Below are positions 1-12,024 of a DNA stretch of 64,000 nucleotides, in pieces. Origin of the DNA: Ailurus styani. Lineage: Eukaryota > Chordata > Mammalia > Carnivora > Ailuridae. The notes beneath the pieces were generated by a model, which saw only the letters and a program-made list of their open reading frames with translations, was not told the origin of the DNA and made no database searches. The stretch spans positions 124,001 to 188,000 of the forward strand of contig LNAC01001212.1 of NCBI GenBank assembly GCA_002007465.1, written 5' to 3'. Made by a program: the position numbers and the translations under genes. Position 1 is the stretch's first letter. The number at the start of each line of letters is the position of its first letter.

Positions 1-58
1 ACACTAAAAATCTCATAAAATTGTTTTAGAAAGCTTATATATTAATCACAGCCCTCGG

Positions 59-232
59 AGCGCCTGGGTGGCGCAGTGGGTGGAGCGTCCCACTCTTGGT
101 TTTCAGCTCAGGTGGTGCTCTCAGGGCGGTGATCTCAGGGTCGTCAGATGGAGCCTCACATTGGGCCCCACCCTCTCCCTCTCTCTCCCTTTGCCTCTCC
201 CTCTGTCTCTAAAATAAATGAGTAAATCTTTC
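59..232 (+). mobile_element. CAN-SINE (tRNA-derived carnivore SINE)
   Basis: The tRNA-related head GCGCCTGGGTGGCGCAGTGG is followed by a diverged GATCTCAGGGTC box, a (CT)-rich tract and an AAATAAATGAGTAAATC tail. This is the sense orientation of the carnivore SINE. AGCCCTC occurs just before the head and again near 262, but the spacing is too loose to call it a target duplication. Confidence 0.92.
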
Positions 233-1403
233 TCATTTCTATATAACTTTATAATCTTGAGAGCCCTCCCACTTGACTATCGTATTCTATCCACATGACA
301 CTCTGTGAATTTTGCAAAATAAAATTATCATCCACACATGGACAGTGCTGGCTGTAGGGCTGAGGTCTATCTATTCCTAGCCTGCCTCTTTTGGCTGCAC
401 ATTGGCTTCGCTCAATGGGGAGACACTCATGCCTAGCTGCCACATTGTGAACCATGGTCCCTGAACGTTAGGGTGGGGAGAATCGGTCTAGAAAATCTGT
501 TCCACTGGCCCATCAGCAAATACCTAATGGCTTAGTTTCTTGGTTAAATCAACTCTAGCACCAGAGGAAAGATCTAGCAAGAACAACTCTGGTGGAATAA
601 ATGGGAAGGTGCAAAACTGCCAACAGGAGGTAAAGACCAGGGATAATTGCTTTTATATTGACCAGAAATATACTTACTTCGACATCTTCCTGATTGTGTC
701 AAGATGAGGATTTGCCGCTGAACTTGGGATTGACTAGTCACAGGATGATTTTCAGAGCCTCTGTCCCCATCAGTAGATTACTTCTTGGCGTGCCAATATT
801 TATTCTGTAGCTGGAGGAATTTCTTGTAGCTGGTTGTCTCCATTTGATCCTTATCAGGAAGGATTTGGGCCAGCCTTGTACTTGCAGGGCTCAGGAAAAT
901 TCCGTTCGTCTTTTTTACTCTAAGACAGGCCATCACGGGATCCATCGAGGCTGCTCATTGCATTGGTTTCTGTTCTTCACACTGTCTCATTTTTGGCAGT
1001 TGAGATGCATCCTGCAAGGGAAACTCAAAAGCTTATTCGAAGACATCAATGTTCTCCAATATTGAGGTAGTTACTATGTAAATCTCCCTTGTGGAAAGAG
1101 AGTGGACTGTCGTGCCTTTGACAGGTTTAACCCCTTTAAAGCTGAATGGGCACATATTGAAACAGTCTACCCAACTTCCTAACCAGTTGCAAGACTGGAA
1201 AATTAGAACGGAATTTAGGAAAGGTCTGGTGGACCCTGGTTGACTCCAGAACCAGAACCCAAAATGATGAAATGTGAAACCAGTTGCTTTTCATTAATAC
1301 ATCGAGTGATTACAGAAATCCCATCCCTTCCCCAATGTCTTCTGGTCATACAGAGAATATAAGCTTATTAGCCTTAGCATGGTATAGTGATGACGATAAG
1401 AGA

Positions 1404-1404
<1 letters not shown>
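233..1404. other. No gene seen; unassigned DNA
   Basis: Only short open frames on either strand, with no repeat family I can recognise. Composition is ordinary and nothing here supports an exon or promoter. Confidence 0.5.

Positions 1405-1441
<37 letters not shown>
1405..1441 (+). repeat. Pure poly(A) run, 37 bases
   Basis: An uninterrupted A run. It could be the tail of a retroposed sequence, but the 120 bases before it match no SINE or L1 3' end I know, and I see no flanking duplication. Confidence 0.9.
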
Positions 1442-1444
<3 letters not shown>

Positions 1445-1724
1445 TGCATCTGGGTCAGTATCTACTACTACTTACTAAATACATACCTTCTGAACCTTGG
1501 GGCAAGTATCTGCAAACTGAATTAGAGTGCTACTGTTTTAAGTCAAGGTTCTTGTTTTTAATAGTCCTACATTATATTTAAGAGGAAAAGACCAAACCTT
1601 TGTGAATAAAGGTCTAATTTTGAGACAAGGATATGATAAGAGACGTGGATTTAAAAGCCATCCTCGTAAAAATGATAAAGACAGAGATTAAAAGACATTA
1701 TCTTTCAAAAGCCATTTGAATTCA

Positions 1725-1840
1725 TCCGACAAATACTGGTTAAACACTTAATACTCAGGCAAGCACTGTACTGGATGGACGCTGAGAAAAAGGTCAAATT
1801 TCTGACTTCATGGAGGTTAAAGTGGATAGGGTGAGAGAGG
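1725..1840 (-). mobile_element. L2 LINE 3'-end fragment
   Basis: The order 'aaacacttaatactcaggca', 'agcactgtactggatgg', 'gacttcatggaggttaaagt' follows the antisense of the L2 3' end (short stay-of-consensus: tgccaggcactg ... catggagcttac). It is diverged, as expected for an ancient element. Confidence 0.5.
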
Positions 1841-1914
1841 ATTCAGCTTAAGGGACAACTTGGTTGAGTCCCAGTCAAACCAAGATGCTCTCTGTTTAGA
1901 AAGACTGCATCTTT

Positions 1915-2095
1915 ATTTTCAGTGGTTCTCAATCTTGACCTCACATTTGAATCATGGAGGACCTTTTGGATTTTCAAGGGCTTCGGCTGCACTTGAATCC
2001 ATGGGACCTACCCACGCCTGGCATTGTTTAAATCACTTCAGCTTATTCTGCAGGGCTGCTGGGGTTGGGGACCAATCAACTGGAGCTTCCTTCAG
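1915..2095. mobile_element. MER5-like hAT-Charlie fossil
   Basis: It begins with CAGTGGTTCTCAATCTTGAC, the terminal sequence of MER5-type non-autonomous hAT elements, followed by a diverged body (CACATTTGAATCATGGAGGA). The far terminus is not clear. The element is non-coding. Confidence 0.6.
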
Positions 2096-2499
2096 CGTTT
2101 GCCCATGGCAGGCATGCAGAATAAAGCAAATTATTGTTGAAAGTACTAAAACTGATAACTTTTCTAGGTAGTCCTACCAAAGGACAGCCATAACTGGTTC
2201 TCTGGGTCTGCATTCTATATGTATAAGTTAAAGAGTAAACCTCTCATAAAGGATAGTTAAAACAGAAAAAGAGAATTCATTCCAACTGAAACACAAATGC
2301 AGACACTCATGCACCAGCAGTCACAAATAAAGCTTTGGTCTTTCTTATTCTCTAGGCATGCATTGCCAGTTAAGTTTACGGCAAATGAAGGGACCGCATT
2401 CTTGAGGCTCAAGAGGAAAAAAAAATTCAGGGAGAAGTTTTCATTTTTTTTTCTCCTACCTGTCCATATTCTGGATGGAGGAAAGGCTGAGCAATTATT

Positions 2500-2652
2500 A
2501 AATGGGCATGAAGGAGGGCACATGATGTAATGAGCACTGGGTAGTCTATGCAACTGATGACTCACTAAATTGTACCCCTGAAACTAATGCTACACTATTG
2601 TGAACTAAATTGAATTTAAATAAAAAATTAAAAATAAATAAAAATAAATAAA
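2500..2652 (+). mobile_element. Carnivore L1 3' end, 5'-truncated
   Basis: GATGTAATGAGCACTGGGTA, ACCCCTGAAACTAATGCTAC and AACTAAATTGAATTTAAATA then an A-rich tail are the terminal 3' UTR of carnivore L1. Only about 150 bases are present, with no coding sequence. Confidence 0.8.
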
Positions 2653-3312
2653 TGCTCTCTTCACTGCATCACTAATTGAAGCTGTACATTAAAATTTCTC
2701 TCACAGTTTACTTTTGGCTTTCAGACAGTGATGTTAGGCTGCATTCAATACAATTCTGGTATCAGCTACCATCTACTTAACATCAAATGAACATCCCTGG
2801 AAAAGTGACCAAGGTGGATTGCTTTAATCTCTGAACAGTTTACAAGAAGGAAGTGCCAGAAAAATTATTTTTCATTCCTTCACATTTTTAAATACAAGAT
2901 ATTTAACAATGGCTTTGTGAGTCTATAGTATTAAAAACCTGTCAAATTGAAGTCAGAGAGTTGAGGAAACTGTGTGCCCATCGGCTAGAAGAGTATACAC
3001 AGTAAGTCACAATAGGTTAAGTTGTATCAAGGGCTGGGAGCAGTAAGTACTTCTATAAACCAAAGTACACAGAAACTGGGCTGCTTATTTGGAATAACTT
3101 TTTGCAGCAATTATGCTTTTGTTTCTTCTGTAAGAGTAGAGAAGAAAGAAATTTAACTTTTCTCATGCCTTTAAAATATGTGTCCTTTGGTTTAATTTAG
3201 ATAATAAGAGCTCAAACCAAAATCTCTTGGTGGCATTCATTTAGGGGCACGACTAATGCAATGGTTGGCATAACCCTTTTCCCAGAAGTACTTAATAAAT
3301 ATTTATGAGATG
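2653..3312. other. No gene seen; unassigned DNA
   Basis: AT-rich sequence without a recognisable repeat or a convincing open frame. Confidence 0.5.
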
Positions 3313-3318
3313 TGCATT

Positions 3319-3537
3319 TTTTTAATTTTTTTAATAAAAAAAATTTTTTTAAGATTTTATTTATTTATTTGACAGAAAGAGAGAGAGATCACAAGTAGGC
3401 TGAGAGGCAGGCAGAGAGAGGAGGAAGCAGGCTCCTTGCCAAGCAGGGAGCCTGATGCGGGCCTCGATCCCAGGACCTTGAGATCATGACCTGAGCTGAA
3501 GGCAGAGACTTTAACCCACTGAGCCACCCAAGCGCCC
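3319..3537 (-). mobile_element. CAN-SINE, young mustelid-type
   Basis: Antisense copy: T-rich tail, AAGATTTTATTTATTTATTT, a GA tract, then ATCACAAGTAGGCTGAGAGG and the reverse of the tRNA head ending GAGCCACCCAAGCGCCC. TGCATT occurs at 3313-3318 and 3538-3543 as a short target duplication. The ACAAGTAGGC...GAGGCAGGCAGAGAG body is shared with the copies at 53.7 and 61.3 kb. Confidence 0.93.
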
Positions 3538-3543
3538 TGCATT

Positions 3544-4226
3544 GTTTTTTTAAATTAGCCCCATCTTGGTCTTGGGAATTGAAGCTGGTGAAAAATCGTA
3601 TAATGATCATAAGGGTCTGGATTATGTTCCCATTAATTTTCTCACTTCCCCCAAAGCTACTAAATTTTAGAAGTATTACATTTTACTGTTATTTATTTAA
3701 TTAAAATAATTTCGGGTGTCATAGTATTTTATTTCAGGGATCGATTTTTTTAGGGGAGGAAGGCTCTTCTATTACACCAACATGGCTATCCCTGCCTTTT
3801 CTAAGTTACCCACCAACAGCCTAAATCTTATGATTTTTTATTTTCTTCATCTGTAAAATAGGCATAGTGCATTTCTTTTAAATAATATTACAAGATAACA
3901 TTTAAGAAATGAGTTCATTCATACCCTATAATGGCTGCTTTCACAATAACAGCCTTTTATGTTATGGCTTTTTTATTATGGACAAATTCCATTCTAATGG
4001 CTCAAAAAAGTATGAAAAGAGGGGACGATTAAATACATAAATACGTCAAGGACAGTGGACATCAGATGTCTTACTGTCAGTAGGGGGAGTTACAAATATA
4101 GAAAGGAGGAAAATTAATCTATGAGGTTGGATGGGAATTCATGTAACAATGTGATCTATACTTTTACTACATGTGGATAAAGATACAAACATGATTTAAA
4201 TATGTATATAAATAGATACATTTGTA

Positions 4227-4228
<2 letters not shown>
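3544..4228. other. No gene seen; MIR-like scrap at 3840-3890
   Basis: CTTCATCTGTAAAATAGGCA near 3845 resembles the core of MIR in sense orientation. The rest of the stretch is unassigned and AT-rich. Confidence 0.4.

Positions 4229-4268
<40 letters not shown>
4229..4268. repeat. (GT)20 microsatellite
   Basis: Forty bases of uninterrupted GT. The cysteine/valine-like and Thr-His frames across it are artefacts. Confidence 0.97.
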
Positions 4269-4269
<1 letters not shown>

Positions 4270-4271
<2 letters not shown>

Positions 4272-6790
4272 GTGGAGAAAAGATGTAGCAATATAGGGGT
4301 AATAAATAATATGTCTTTCCCATGCTCAAATTTTGAACCACCTCTGAGGAACAATAATGTTTGACAAATGGAAATTAACAAGTCATTTTTGCTACTATAA
4401 GGCCATTGAAGAATATGGCTTCCATTTGTGACAGCAATACTGTAACACACAGACAGAGGTTTCTTCCACTCAACCATACCACACACGAGGGGCCTTTGCC
4501 AGCTCCTCAGTGAGGAGGCTACAGTTGTACTTTCCAAGAGCAGACAGATTTCCAAACAGAAAGGCAAAAAGGGAATGAGCTAGGAAAAAGGGACAGTTCC
4601 ATGTCCCAAACTCACGGGTCAGAGAAGTCCTTCCTTCTCAGGAGACACCTTGAAGCCGGGGCTGTTAACTTTATAGATAACCCAGGACATTATAAACTCA
4701 GGAAGGGAAGAGGATTGAGGGACTGGAAGCTACAATTAAGGAAGCAGCAAGAGAAAATCAATGATTTGGGTTTCTACTGTAGCCCAGCAAAGTGTTGAGG
4801 GTTTTGATTCCTGACATATAAATTAGAGAAGTTTAATAGACTCTTAACATCTCCAGAGAAAAGTCAACATAAGCAGACAAGGGAAACAGCTGCCCTTAAA
4901 AGGAGAGATGGCACAAAACATTCAGTAGCTTTACTTCTTAAGTCCTTTAGAATACAGGCATACATATTGTACTAACTGTAATTTGTTATTAAAAAAATCT
5001 TACTTAAAACACACGCAATGTGAGTAGCCACTCTGTCATGGTAAGGGGAGCATTGACAGAAGCTCTAGAATTCAGAATACGTTGGGGGAAATCCAGCCAG
5101 CTGACTGATTCTGTGATATCCAAAGCAGCACAAAGCACCTCGTAGTGGCTTTCTGGATTTTAAGCAGACTCTCTGGTAACGTAAATGTTTTAACAAAGAT
5201 GGCCTTTGCTAGCACAAAGCCTGCTAAATGAAGTACAGATATAGTCACCGTGAATACAAGGATCAATCCATAGAAGACAGTAAATAAGGGACTTAGATAA
5301 ATGAAAACTAAATAAGTTTCTTATCAGCTCAAAATTTCCTTTCATTTAATTTTGATAACAAGGCAAAAAAAAAAGTATTCTAACCTTAAAAAAACAAAAG
5401 AAAAACCTCCAGGTAGGTTTTCCTTTTTCCAGGGTCAGTGCCCACCCCCCCCAATATTCTTTCCAATGCTTTTGGCAGAATCTACCGTATGTAACCAAGA
5501 GCACAGTCTTGATTGAAAATGTCTCTGGCTTCTTTCTGAGTTGAACTAAAAAAATTTGCATGTGAATCATTCAGAAATACTAATGCAATCCTGCAGAGGA
5601 CCTTTTTATAACTATATCTTTCCATGACTTCTATGGAATAAAGAAAGTTATAAAAATCATATTCCAAGGAAATCAACGAATTATTTTTCAAGCAGCTATT
5701 CACCATTGAAAAGATCTTCTTTTTAGTCAAACTTAATAATCATTCTTTTTTATCTCTTTTCTTACTTTCGCTATGAGTCTATGCATTTCAATTGTTAAGC
5801 ATGGCTGAGGTCAGAAGAAATGGAAGGAAACTGCTAGGAATAATTCTTGGTTCCTCCAAATGCTTCCGATTTCCTTTGTTAAAATCTAAAGTAGGCCTTA
5901 TCAAAAGAAAAGGAGTTTTGGGTTTTCCCTTTACATTTATGTGAATTGGTCACAATAATTCTTGGCTGAGAATAAACACTCCTTTCTATTCTGGGTCAGG
6001 GGTTTATCTGTACGTTCAATGTGTGTCATTTACTCTAAAGGTAATGTGTCTATTTTATTCTATAAAACACAGACCATGTTAGTACTCCCCCTTGAAGAAT
6101 TTTGTTATTGGATGTTTACATCCAAGTAAAATTTTGCTTGCTTGAAATTGTATACTGACTGTATCATGAGTTGTAGAGTGAAACTCGGGAGGCTAATAAC
6201 TACTGCTCTTTATTACTTAAGCAGACAAAGTATTTTGTGCTCAGTCTGTCTTGACAGCATGGACATTTTTGCCAGGGCTCTCGCTAGAGAAAGAGAATCT
6301 TCCTACCTCCAACTCTGTGTATATGTGACGTCTTTACTTAAATATGCTGTATTGTTAACAAAAATAGCATTTTACTTTTTAAACTCTGCATTCCATCAAT
6401 AAGACGAAGGAAGAAATCACGCTGGAGCTGATGCACAGCCTTGTCTTGCTCTGGGCCCCACTCAAACCCATCAGCCTCTGGATTACTTAAAAAAGGAACG
6501 GGTCAGAACATATTTGACATGTGGTATATTTTCTGTCTCCAAAAGACACAGAGATTCACAAGGAGTTGTGCATTTTCCTTAGTGGCAGGAGATGTGAGTA
6601 GTTATTACTTGTCTATTGTCTTAGAGGTGATATGCTGGACTCCAAGCTTTCATGAACTGACAGGATTTGAGCTTCTGTTCATGTTTGTCTGCCACCTTCC
6701 GGTATGTATCTGCTACATTTCGGTCCTCTAGGGTGCCCATCCCTTTCTTCTCGCCAAGTCGTATCAGCATGTTATCATGGGCAGAGTGGA
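4270..6790. other. No gene seen; unassigned DNA
   Basis: Apparently single-copy sequence. Open frames of 60-120 codons exist on both strands, but none has a protein family signature and none is flanked by convincing splice signals. One C9 run lies at about 5444-5452. Confidence 0.45.
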
Positions 6791-6805
6791 TCAATGTAAC
6801 ATTCT

Positions 6806-6998
6806 TCTTTTTTTTAAAAAGATTTTATTTATTTGAAAGAGAGAGAGCACGAGTGATAGGGAGGGGGAGAGATAAAGAGTAAGAAGCAACCTCCCCACTC
6901 AGCAGGAAGCCCGACGCAGGGCTCGATCCCAGGACCCAGAGATCACCACATGAGCCGAATGCAGACGCTTAACTGACTGAGCCACCCAGGCGCCCCAG
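6806..6998 (-). mobile_element. CAN-SINE with target duplication
   Basis: Antisense copy from the T-rich tail to GAGCCACCCAGGCGCCCC. It is flanked by TGTAACATTCT at 6795-6805 and TGTAATATTCT at 6999-7009, one mismatch in eleven. Confidence 0.94.
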
Positions 6999-7009
6999 TG
7001 TAATATTCT

Positions 7010-8640
7010 CTGTAATGTTAAGATGCTCAATGTTTCCAAAACCAAATTATGGCAGAGGGTGCAAAAGTTAACCTAGTTGAAAGGGAAGAGGGTTGATTCA
7101 CACCGTTCTGTAAAGTCTACTTTTTGTTCTTTCCTGCAGGTGGGAATAAAGAGTTCATTCACCAGATCAGTAGCGTATGAAGCACCATGGGCTGTACTGA
7201 TCAGCGTTAGTAATAAGCTGCCATGAGAGCCACCACGTGGAGCAGTCCCCGGCAGCCCACCGTCATTTGCCATGTTCTGAGTGGTTTTATTCCGAAATCT
7301 AGCTAGGTGTATTGAATGGGGATGTTACGAGGATCACCGCTCCAGCTTCTGTCAGTTCTTTTGAGGTAGTGCTGAGTTCTGGTGCCTGTTGCTGAGGCTT
7401 CTGAGATGTGATATTGCTTCTATTTTGAGTGGGGTGGTAGAGGGCTTTTTCATGGCTCCCACTTGGCTGTATTAAACTAATGACTCTTGCTCCATAGGTT
7501 ACAGAACCACAATATGGGTTCTGCAGGTGCTGAGCATGCCTGTTCCAATTTACATGTTTGGGTTAGGAGGAAATAACCACAAGGGAGTCTGTGGACCTAG
7601 TATACTCCTTGTGAGATAGACTCTGGCCAAATTCTGTTTATCAAGTCTGGACACCTACCCCACTTTTACCAGAAAACCATGAAGATATTTTTATTGATAT
7701 TTAGCTCGGGTCACATATTTGACTTCCCCAAAACTCAGAGCACTCCAATTTTGTTACTGCGTGGTTATTCTGCAAATGGCTCAGATCTTACCTATAAAAA
7801 TATCAAAGGAATATTTAATAAGGATATGGTAGTGACCTTCATCATGGTAACTGGCTTTTTCTCTAATCAGTGGGTTACAGATCTGTGGATGAAATCAGAC
7901 CTGGATATTGATTGAAAGATGACGGCTTTCTCTTGCAGCTCACCAGGTCTTGATTTTAGTTTTACAGATTAAGTGACCCTCTAGTCTACTGTCCATTTAT
8001 CTCATGCCCAAGACCAGCACGGTGTATTAGCTTCCAGCACAGATCGCTGCAGATCAAGACACCACGGCTACAAACCACTTGTTTCTGCCCCTGATGATGA
8101 CACTTACAGCTCCTCAGCCTCTGCCCCTAACTACTGCCTTCTGATCCCTGCCACGCTAGCATCCATCATCCTGGTTTCCAACATGGATCCCAGGGCTCTG
8201 TAGGCTTGTCAGTCATCGACTCCAGCCTGCAGAGGTCAGCCATCTCTTAAAGATGTGTTCTGGGCCCTCCACTGGAACATAGTAATGTAGTATGTTTAAA
8301 GGTCTTATGGTGATAAACCATTGTAACACATCCAGTTTCCTGAACTCTCTTTCCCTTTCCTAAATACTATGCAAAGGAAGTTCTGGTATCTTCACATTAT
8401 TTACTTAGGTGATCACCATATACAAGATTCAAAAATCTGGTAAAGATCCAACTCTGAATTGTCTCAGCTGTTCTTCTCAAAACACTAAATCTTATCAAGG
8501 TGGAACACACCATGCCAGTAAATTCTCCCCTACTTATGAGGACCTTCTGCTCTGCTCTCCAGTTCAACAATGTTAAGAATCACTTTCGATAGGCTCCCTG
8601 GTTTCTCCTGCTTCTATAACTAAGGGATAAGTTTAACAAC
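7010..8640. other. No gene seen; unassigned, slightly GC-richer
   Basis: About 1.6 kb without a repeat I can name with confidence. Its texture is compatible with an old LTR-retrovirus-like internal region, but I found no protein motif. The open frames 7073-7273 (-) and 7679-7915 (+) are not supported as genes. Confidence 0.35.
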
Positions 8641-8770
8641 ATATTTTGATTTGTACATTAAAAACTGCCAAATATTGCTAAGGGAAATAGAAAATCTAAA
8701 TAAGTAGATAATGCATGTTTATGGACTGTAAGACTTCACATGGTTAAGATGTCAACTTTCCCCAAATTGA

Positions 8771-8959
8771 TTGATTGGTTGATTAATTTTATTTATTTAC
8801 TTGATAGAGTGAGCACAAGCATGGAAGTGACAGAGGGAGAGGGAGAAGCACACTTCCCACTGCTCAGGGAGCCTAACTTAGGGCTCAATCCCAGGATCCC
8901 AGGATCATGATCTGAGCCAAAGGCAGATGCTTAACTGACTGAGCCATCAAGGCACCCCT
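8771..8959 (-). mobile_element. CAN-SINE inside the L1M
   Basis: A diverged antisense copy ending GAGCCATCAAGGCACCCC. CCAAATTGA stands at 8762-8770 and again at 8960-8968, so the target duplication is intact and the SINE is younger than the L1M it split. Confidence 0.92.
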
Positions 8960-9451
8960 CCAAATTGACTTATAAATTCTACATAACCTCTGTCAAAGTC
9001 TCAGTAGACCTTTGTACAGAAATTGACAAACAGAAACTAAAATTGATATGGACACACAAAGAATGTGGAATAGTCAAACTAAGTTTATAAAAGAAGAATA
9101 TAGTTGAAGACCTACACTATGCGATTTCAAAACTTATAGTAATCAGGACAATGTGGTATTGACTAAAAAATAGACACAGAGTTCAATGGAATCAAATAGA
9201 GTAGTACAAAAATAAGCCCTCACATTTATGATTGACTGGCACTGAAACAGGTACCAAGACAATTCAGTGGGGGGAATACAGTCTTTTCAACAAGTAGTGC
9301 AGGAATAATAATTAGATATTCATGTGCAGATAAATAAACTCCGATCTCACAACCACAGACAGAATTAACTCATGAGGATCTTAGGCTTAAATTTAAGAGC
9401 TAAAACTGTTAAATTTCTAGAAGTCACAGGAGAAATCCTTCGGTTAAACCG

Positions 9452-9685
9452 GGTGTTTCTCAACCTTGTTTTCATTATTACTCCTCTTTAAAAAAACTTT
9501 TTTGTCTAACTGGAAAATCCTAATTGAAATTTTAACATAATAGACATAGGTTTTCCCTTCCTCCCTTCCACCCTCCTTCCCTTTTCTTTCCTCTCTTTTT
9601 CCGTCTTTCTTTCTTCCTTTCTCCCTTCCATCTTTCCCTCCCTCCCTTCCTCTCTCTCCCCTTCCTTCCTTCCTTTCTTTCCTTT

Positions 9686-9753
<68 letters not shown>

Positions 9754-10063
9754 TTTCTTTATCTCTCTCTTCCTTCCTTCCTTCCTTTCTCTTTCCCTTC
9801 CTTCCTTCTTTTCTTTCCTTTTCTTTTCTCCTCCCTCCCTCCCTCTTTTCTTCCTCCCACCCTCCCTCTCTCTCTCTTTCCCTCCCTCTCTTTATTTTTT
9901 CTTTCTCTTTCATCTTCCTTCCTTTCTTCTTTTCTTTCTTTCTTTTCCCCCCTTTTTTGTTTCTTTCTTTCCTTCTTTCCTTCCTTCCTTCGAGGTTTTT
10001 CTCCCATTCAGAAGAACCCGTATTTGTCCCCTCGAGACTGATAATGCCTCATTGAGAATGCAT
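9452..10063. mobile_element. Probable small DNA transposon carrying the pyrimidine tract
   Basis: The L1M match stops near 9450 and resumes near 10065. Between these points are imperfect inverted ends, TGTTTCTCAA at 9454-9463 and TTGAGAATGCA at 10052-10062 (reverse complement TGCATTCTCAA), in the style of hAT-derived elements. The unique flanks are about 85 bp (left) and 70 bp (right) around the tract. The family is not named with certainty. Confidence 0.4.
9550..9991. repeat. ~440 bp polypyrimidine tract with a (TTTC)n core
   Basis: Almost only C and T on this strand, including a nearly pure (CTTT)n run at about 9683-9755 and diverged CCTT/CCCT blocks on both sides. The Lys/Glu/Arg-rich open frames on the minus strand (9506-9913, 9759-10007) are produced by this tract and are not genes. 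Confidence 0.95.
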
Positions 10064-10746
10064 AGATTTGGGGAAGGGTTTTTAGATGTGCTGCCAAAGT
10101 ATGAGCTAAAACAAGGAATACTGATAAATTGGACTTCATCAAAATTTCATCACAAGATTTTGTGCTTCAAAAGACACTGATAAGAAAATTAGAATACTGC
10201 TCACAGACTAATAGAAACAATTTTCAAATTATATATCTGACAAAAGACTTGTATTTAGAATATGGAAGGAATTTTTATGACTAAATAATACCAAGATAAA
10301 TATCTCAATTAAAAAATGGGCAAAACAAAGCACTTAAATAGACATTTCATTAAAGAGACATATGAATCAAAGTGTGCTCAACATTATTCTTCATTAAATG
10401 AAGGCAAATGAACAATGCAGTGAAATATCATTACAGAGCCATTCAAATTGCTATATGAAAACCAGACAAAACCAAGTGTTGGTGAGCATGTAGAGAAATG
10501 GAATCCCCCATATATCAGACCATGATACAACCACTTTGGTCAACAGTCTGACAAATTTCTTAAAAGATTAAACTTAAACATAATAAAACTCAGCAATTCC
10601 ATCCTAGGAATCTACCTAAGAGAAATGAAAAGATATATCCACATATGTCCATATTGTGAATATTCACAGAAGCATTATACATAATAGTGCTAGAGTGGAC
10701 AAAAAATCCAAATACCCATCAACTGGTGTGTAAGTAAACAAAGGAT

Positions 10747-10748
<2 letters not shown>

Positions 10749-10778
<30 letters not shown>
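10749..10778. repeat. (GT)15 microsatellite
   Basis: Pure GT within the L1M 3' region, followed by an AT-rich stretch (tataaatatatatttt). Confidence 0.95.
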
Positions 10779-10781
<3 letters not shown>

Positions 10782-11355
10782 AATATATATTTTAAATATT
10801 ATATATTTCTATATAAATATTCAATTAAAAGTAATATTACTCAATAATGAAAAGAATATGATACTGAATCATACTACAACATGGATAAACCTCAGAACAT
10901 TACTCGAAGTGAAAAAAAGCCAGATACAAAGACTTCATTTTGTGAAATATCCAGAAAAAGGCAATTTTGGAGATGCTAGTTTTCTGGGGCTGGGATGATT
11001 GTGGGTATACTTGACGATCAATAAAGCACTGGACTCATGGGAATTTTTTTGGCTGATGAAAATGTTTTGAAATTGGATTGTAGTGATAGTGCCACAACTC
11101 TATAAATTTACTAGAAATCATTTATTGTACTCTTATAATAACTGATATTTATGGTGTATATCTTTTATTCAATAAAGCTTTTTAAAAAACTATTAAGTAT
11201 TCTGCTTAATAGTGTTCTAAATATTTAGGGCTTTGCAAAGATCAGATTTTTAACTAAAAAGGATAAAGCCTAGCATAAAAAAATGAAAATTTTATGTCAG
11301 ACATCTTGGTTGAAGAGAGCTACAATTTAGTAAAAAATAAAGTTTAAGATCAATC

Positions 11356-11572
11356 CTTTTTTTAAGATTTTACTTATTTACTTACTTGAGAGAGAGAGAT
11401 TGAGAGTGCCCCTGTGCCAGTGGGTGGAGGAATGGAGGGGCAGGGAGAGGGACAAGCAGGCTCCGTGCTGAGCACAAGCCTCATGATGGGCTGGATCTCA
11501 ACACCCTGAGATCATGACCTGAGCCAAAACCAAGAGTCCTACGCTTAACCCACTGAGCCAACCAGATACCAC
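11356..11572 (-). mobile_element. CAN-SINE, older copy
   Basis: Antisense copy, AAGATTTTACTTATTTACTT to ACCCACTGAGCCAACCAGAT. The flanks AAGATCAATC (11346-11355) and AAGACCAATC (11573-11582) form a target duplication with one mismatch. Confidence 0.92.
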
Positions 11573-11582
11573 AAGACCAATC

Positions 11583-12024
11583 TTAGATGGTGATTCAGAG
11601 CTCAGAAAAATGCAGAAACTCAAATGTAGAAAAATGTTACAGCTCACCAAACTCATGTGAGCACTGTTATAACTTATGTTGAATCCTCTATGATGGGCTG
11701 GGGATAACGGGAAGATGAAGAAGAGTAGGACAGGAGTCAGGAATACCACTAAGGTTGTTGGAAAGGCCAACACTCAAGGAACCAGGTCGTGCACATAATC
11801 ACATAATCAATCCTCAGGGTGGCATCATGGTTCTGTGAGAGTACATCAGAAATTCCTTCCTGACTAGAATCGGGACGGATGGAGAACAGCCTCGAGTCAA
11901 ACTGCAAGTCATGCATAGGGAGGGCCCTGAAAGTAGATCCTCAGGAACTTGGGTGCACTGTTGAAGCTGAGGCAAAGAGTAGAAGAGAAAAACTCTCTGG
12001 AGAAGGTGTGTGTGTGTGGCGTCT
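11583..12024. other. No gene seen; unassigned DNA before the gap
   Basis: Ordinary sequence ending in a short GT run directly before the N block. Confidence 0.45.

Larger units (their letters stand above)
8640..11195 (+). mobile_element. Old L1M LINE: ORF2 3' part and 3' UTR, interrupted
   Basis: From about 8690 the sequence follows the decayed 3' end of an ancient L1 in sense orientation: GATATGGACACACAAAGAAT, CTTATAGTAATCAGGACAAT, then after the interruption AAATTGGACTTCATCAAAAT, CAATTCCATCCTAGGAATCT, TGGATAAACCTCAGAACATT and finally TTTTATTCAATAAAGC. The frame is broken throughout. A SINE (8771-8959), a DNA element with a polypyrimidine tract (9452-10063) and a GT microsatellite (10749-10778) lie inside it. 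Confidence 0.82.

Noticed and set aside
59..145. Functional tRNA gene in the SINE heads
   Set aside because: The heads are tRNA-derived but part of dispersed SINEs, lacking an intact cloverleaf and anticodon arm.
1284..1441. Processed pseudogene ending in the A37 run
   Set aside because: No coding similarity upstream, no poly(A) signal at the right distance and no flanking duplication.
4156..4567. Frames with Thr-His or Val-Cys repeats (also at 35.6-35.9, 46.4-46.7 and 51.8-52.0 kb)
   Set aside because: Dinucleotide microsatellites translated in frame.
7010..8640. Possible endogenous retrovirus-like internal region
   Set aside because: No recognisable pol, gag or env motif and no flanking LTR; left as unassigned.
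9506..10007. Long Lys/Glu/Arg-rich minus-strand frames
   Set aside because: They are the translation of the (TTTC)n polypyrimidine tract; no non-repetitive residues and no family signature.
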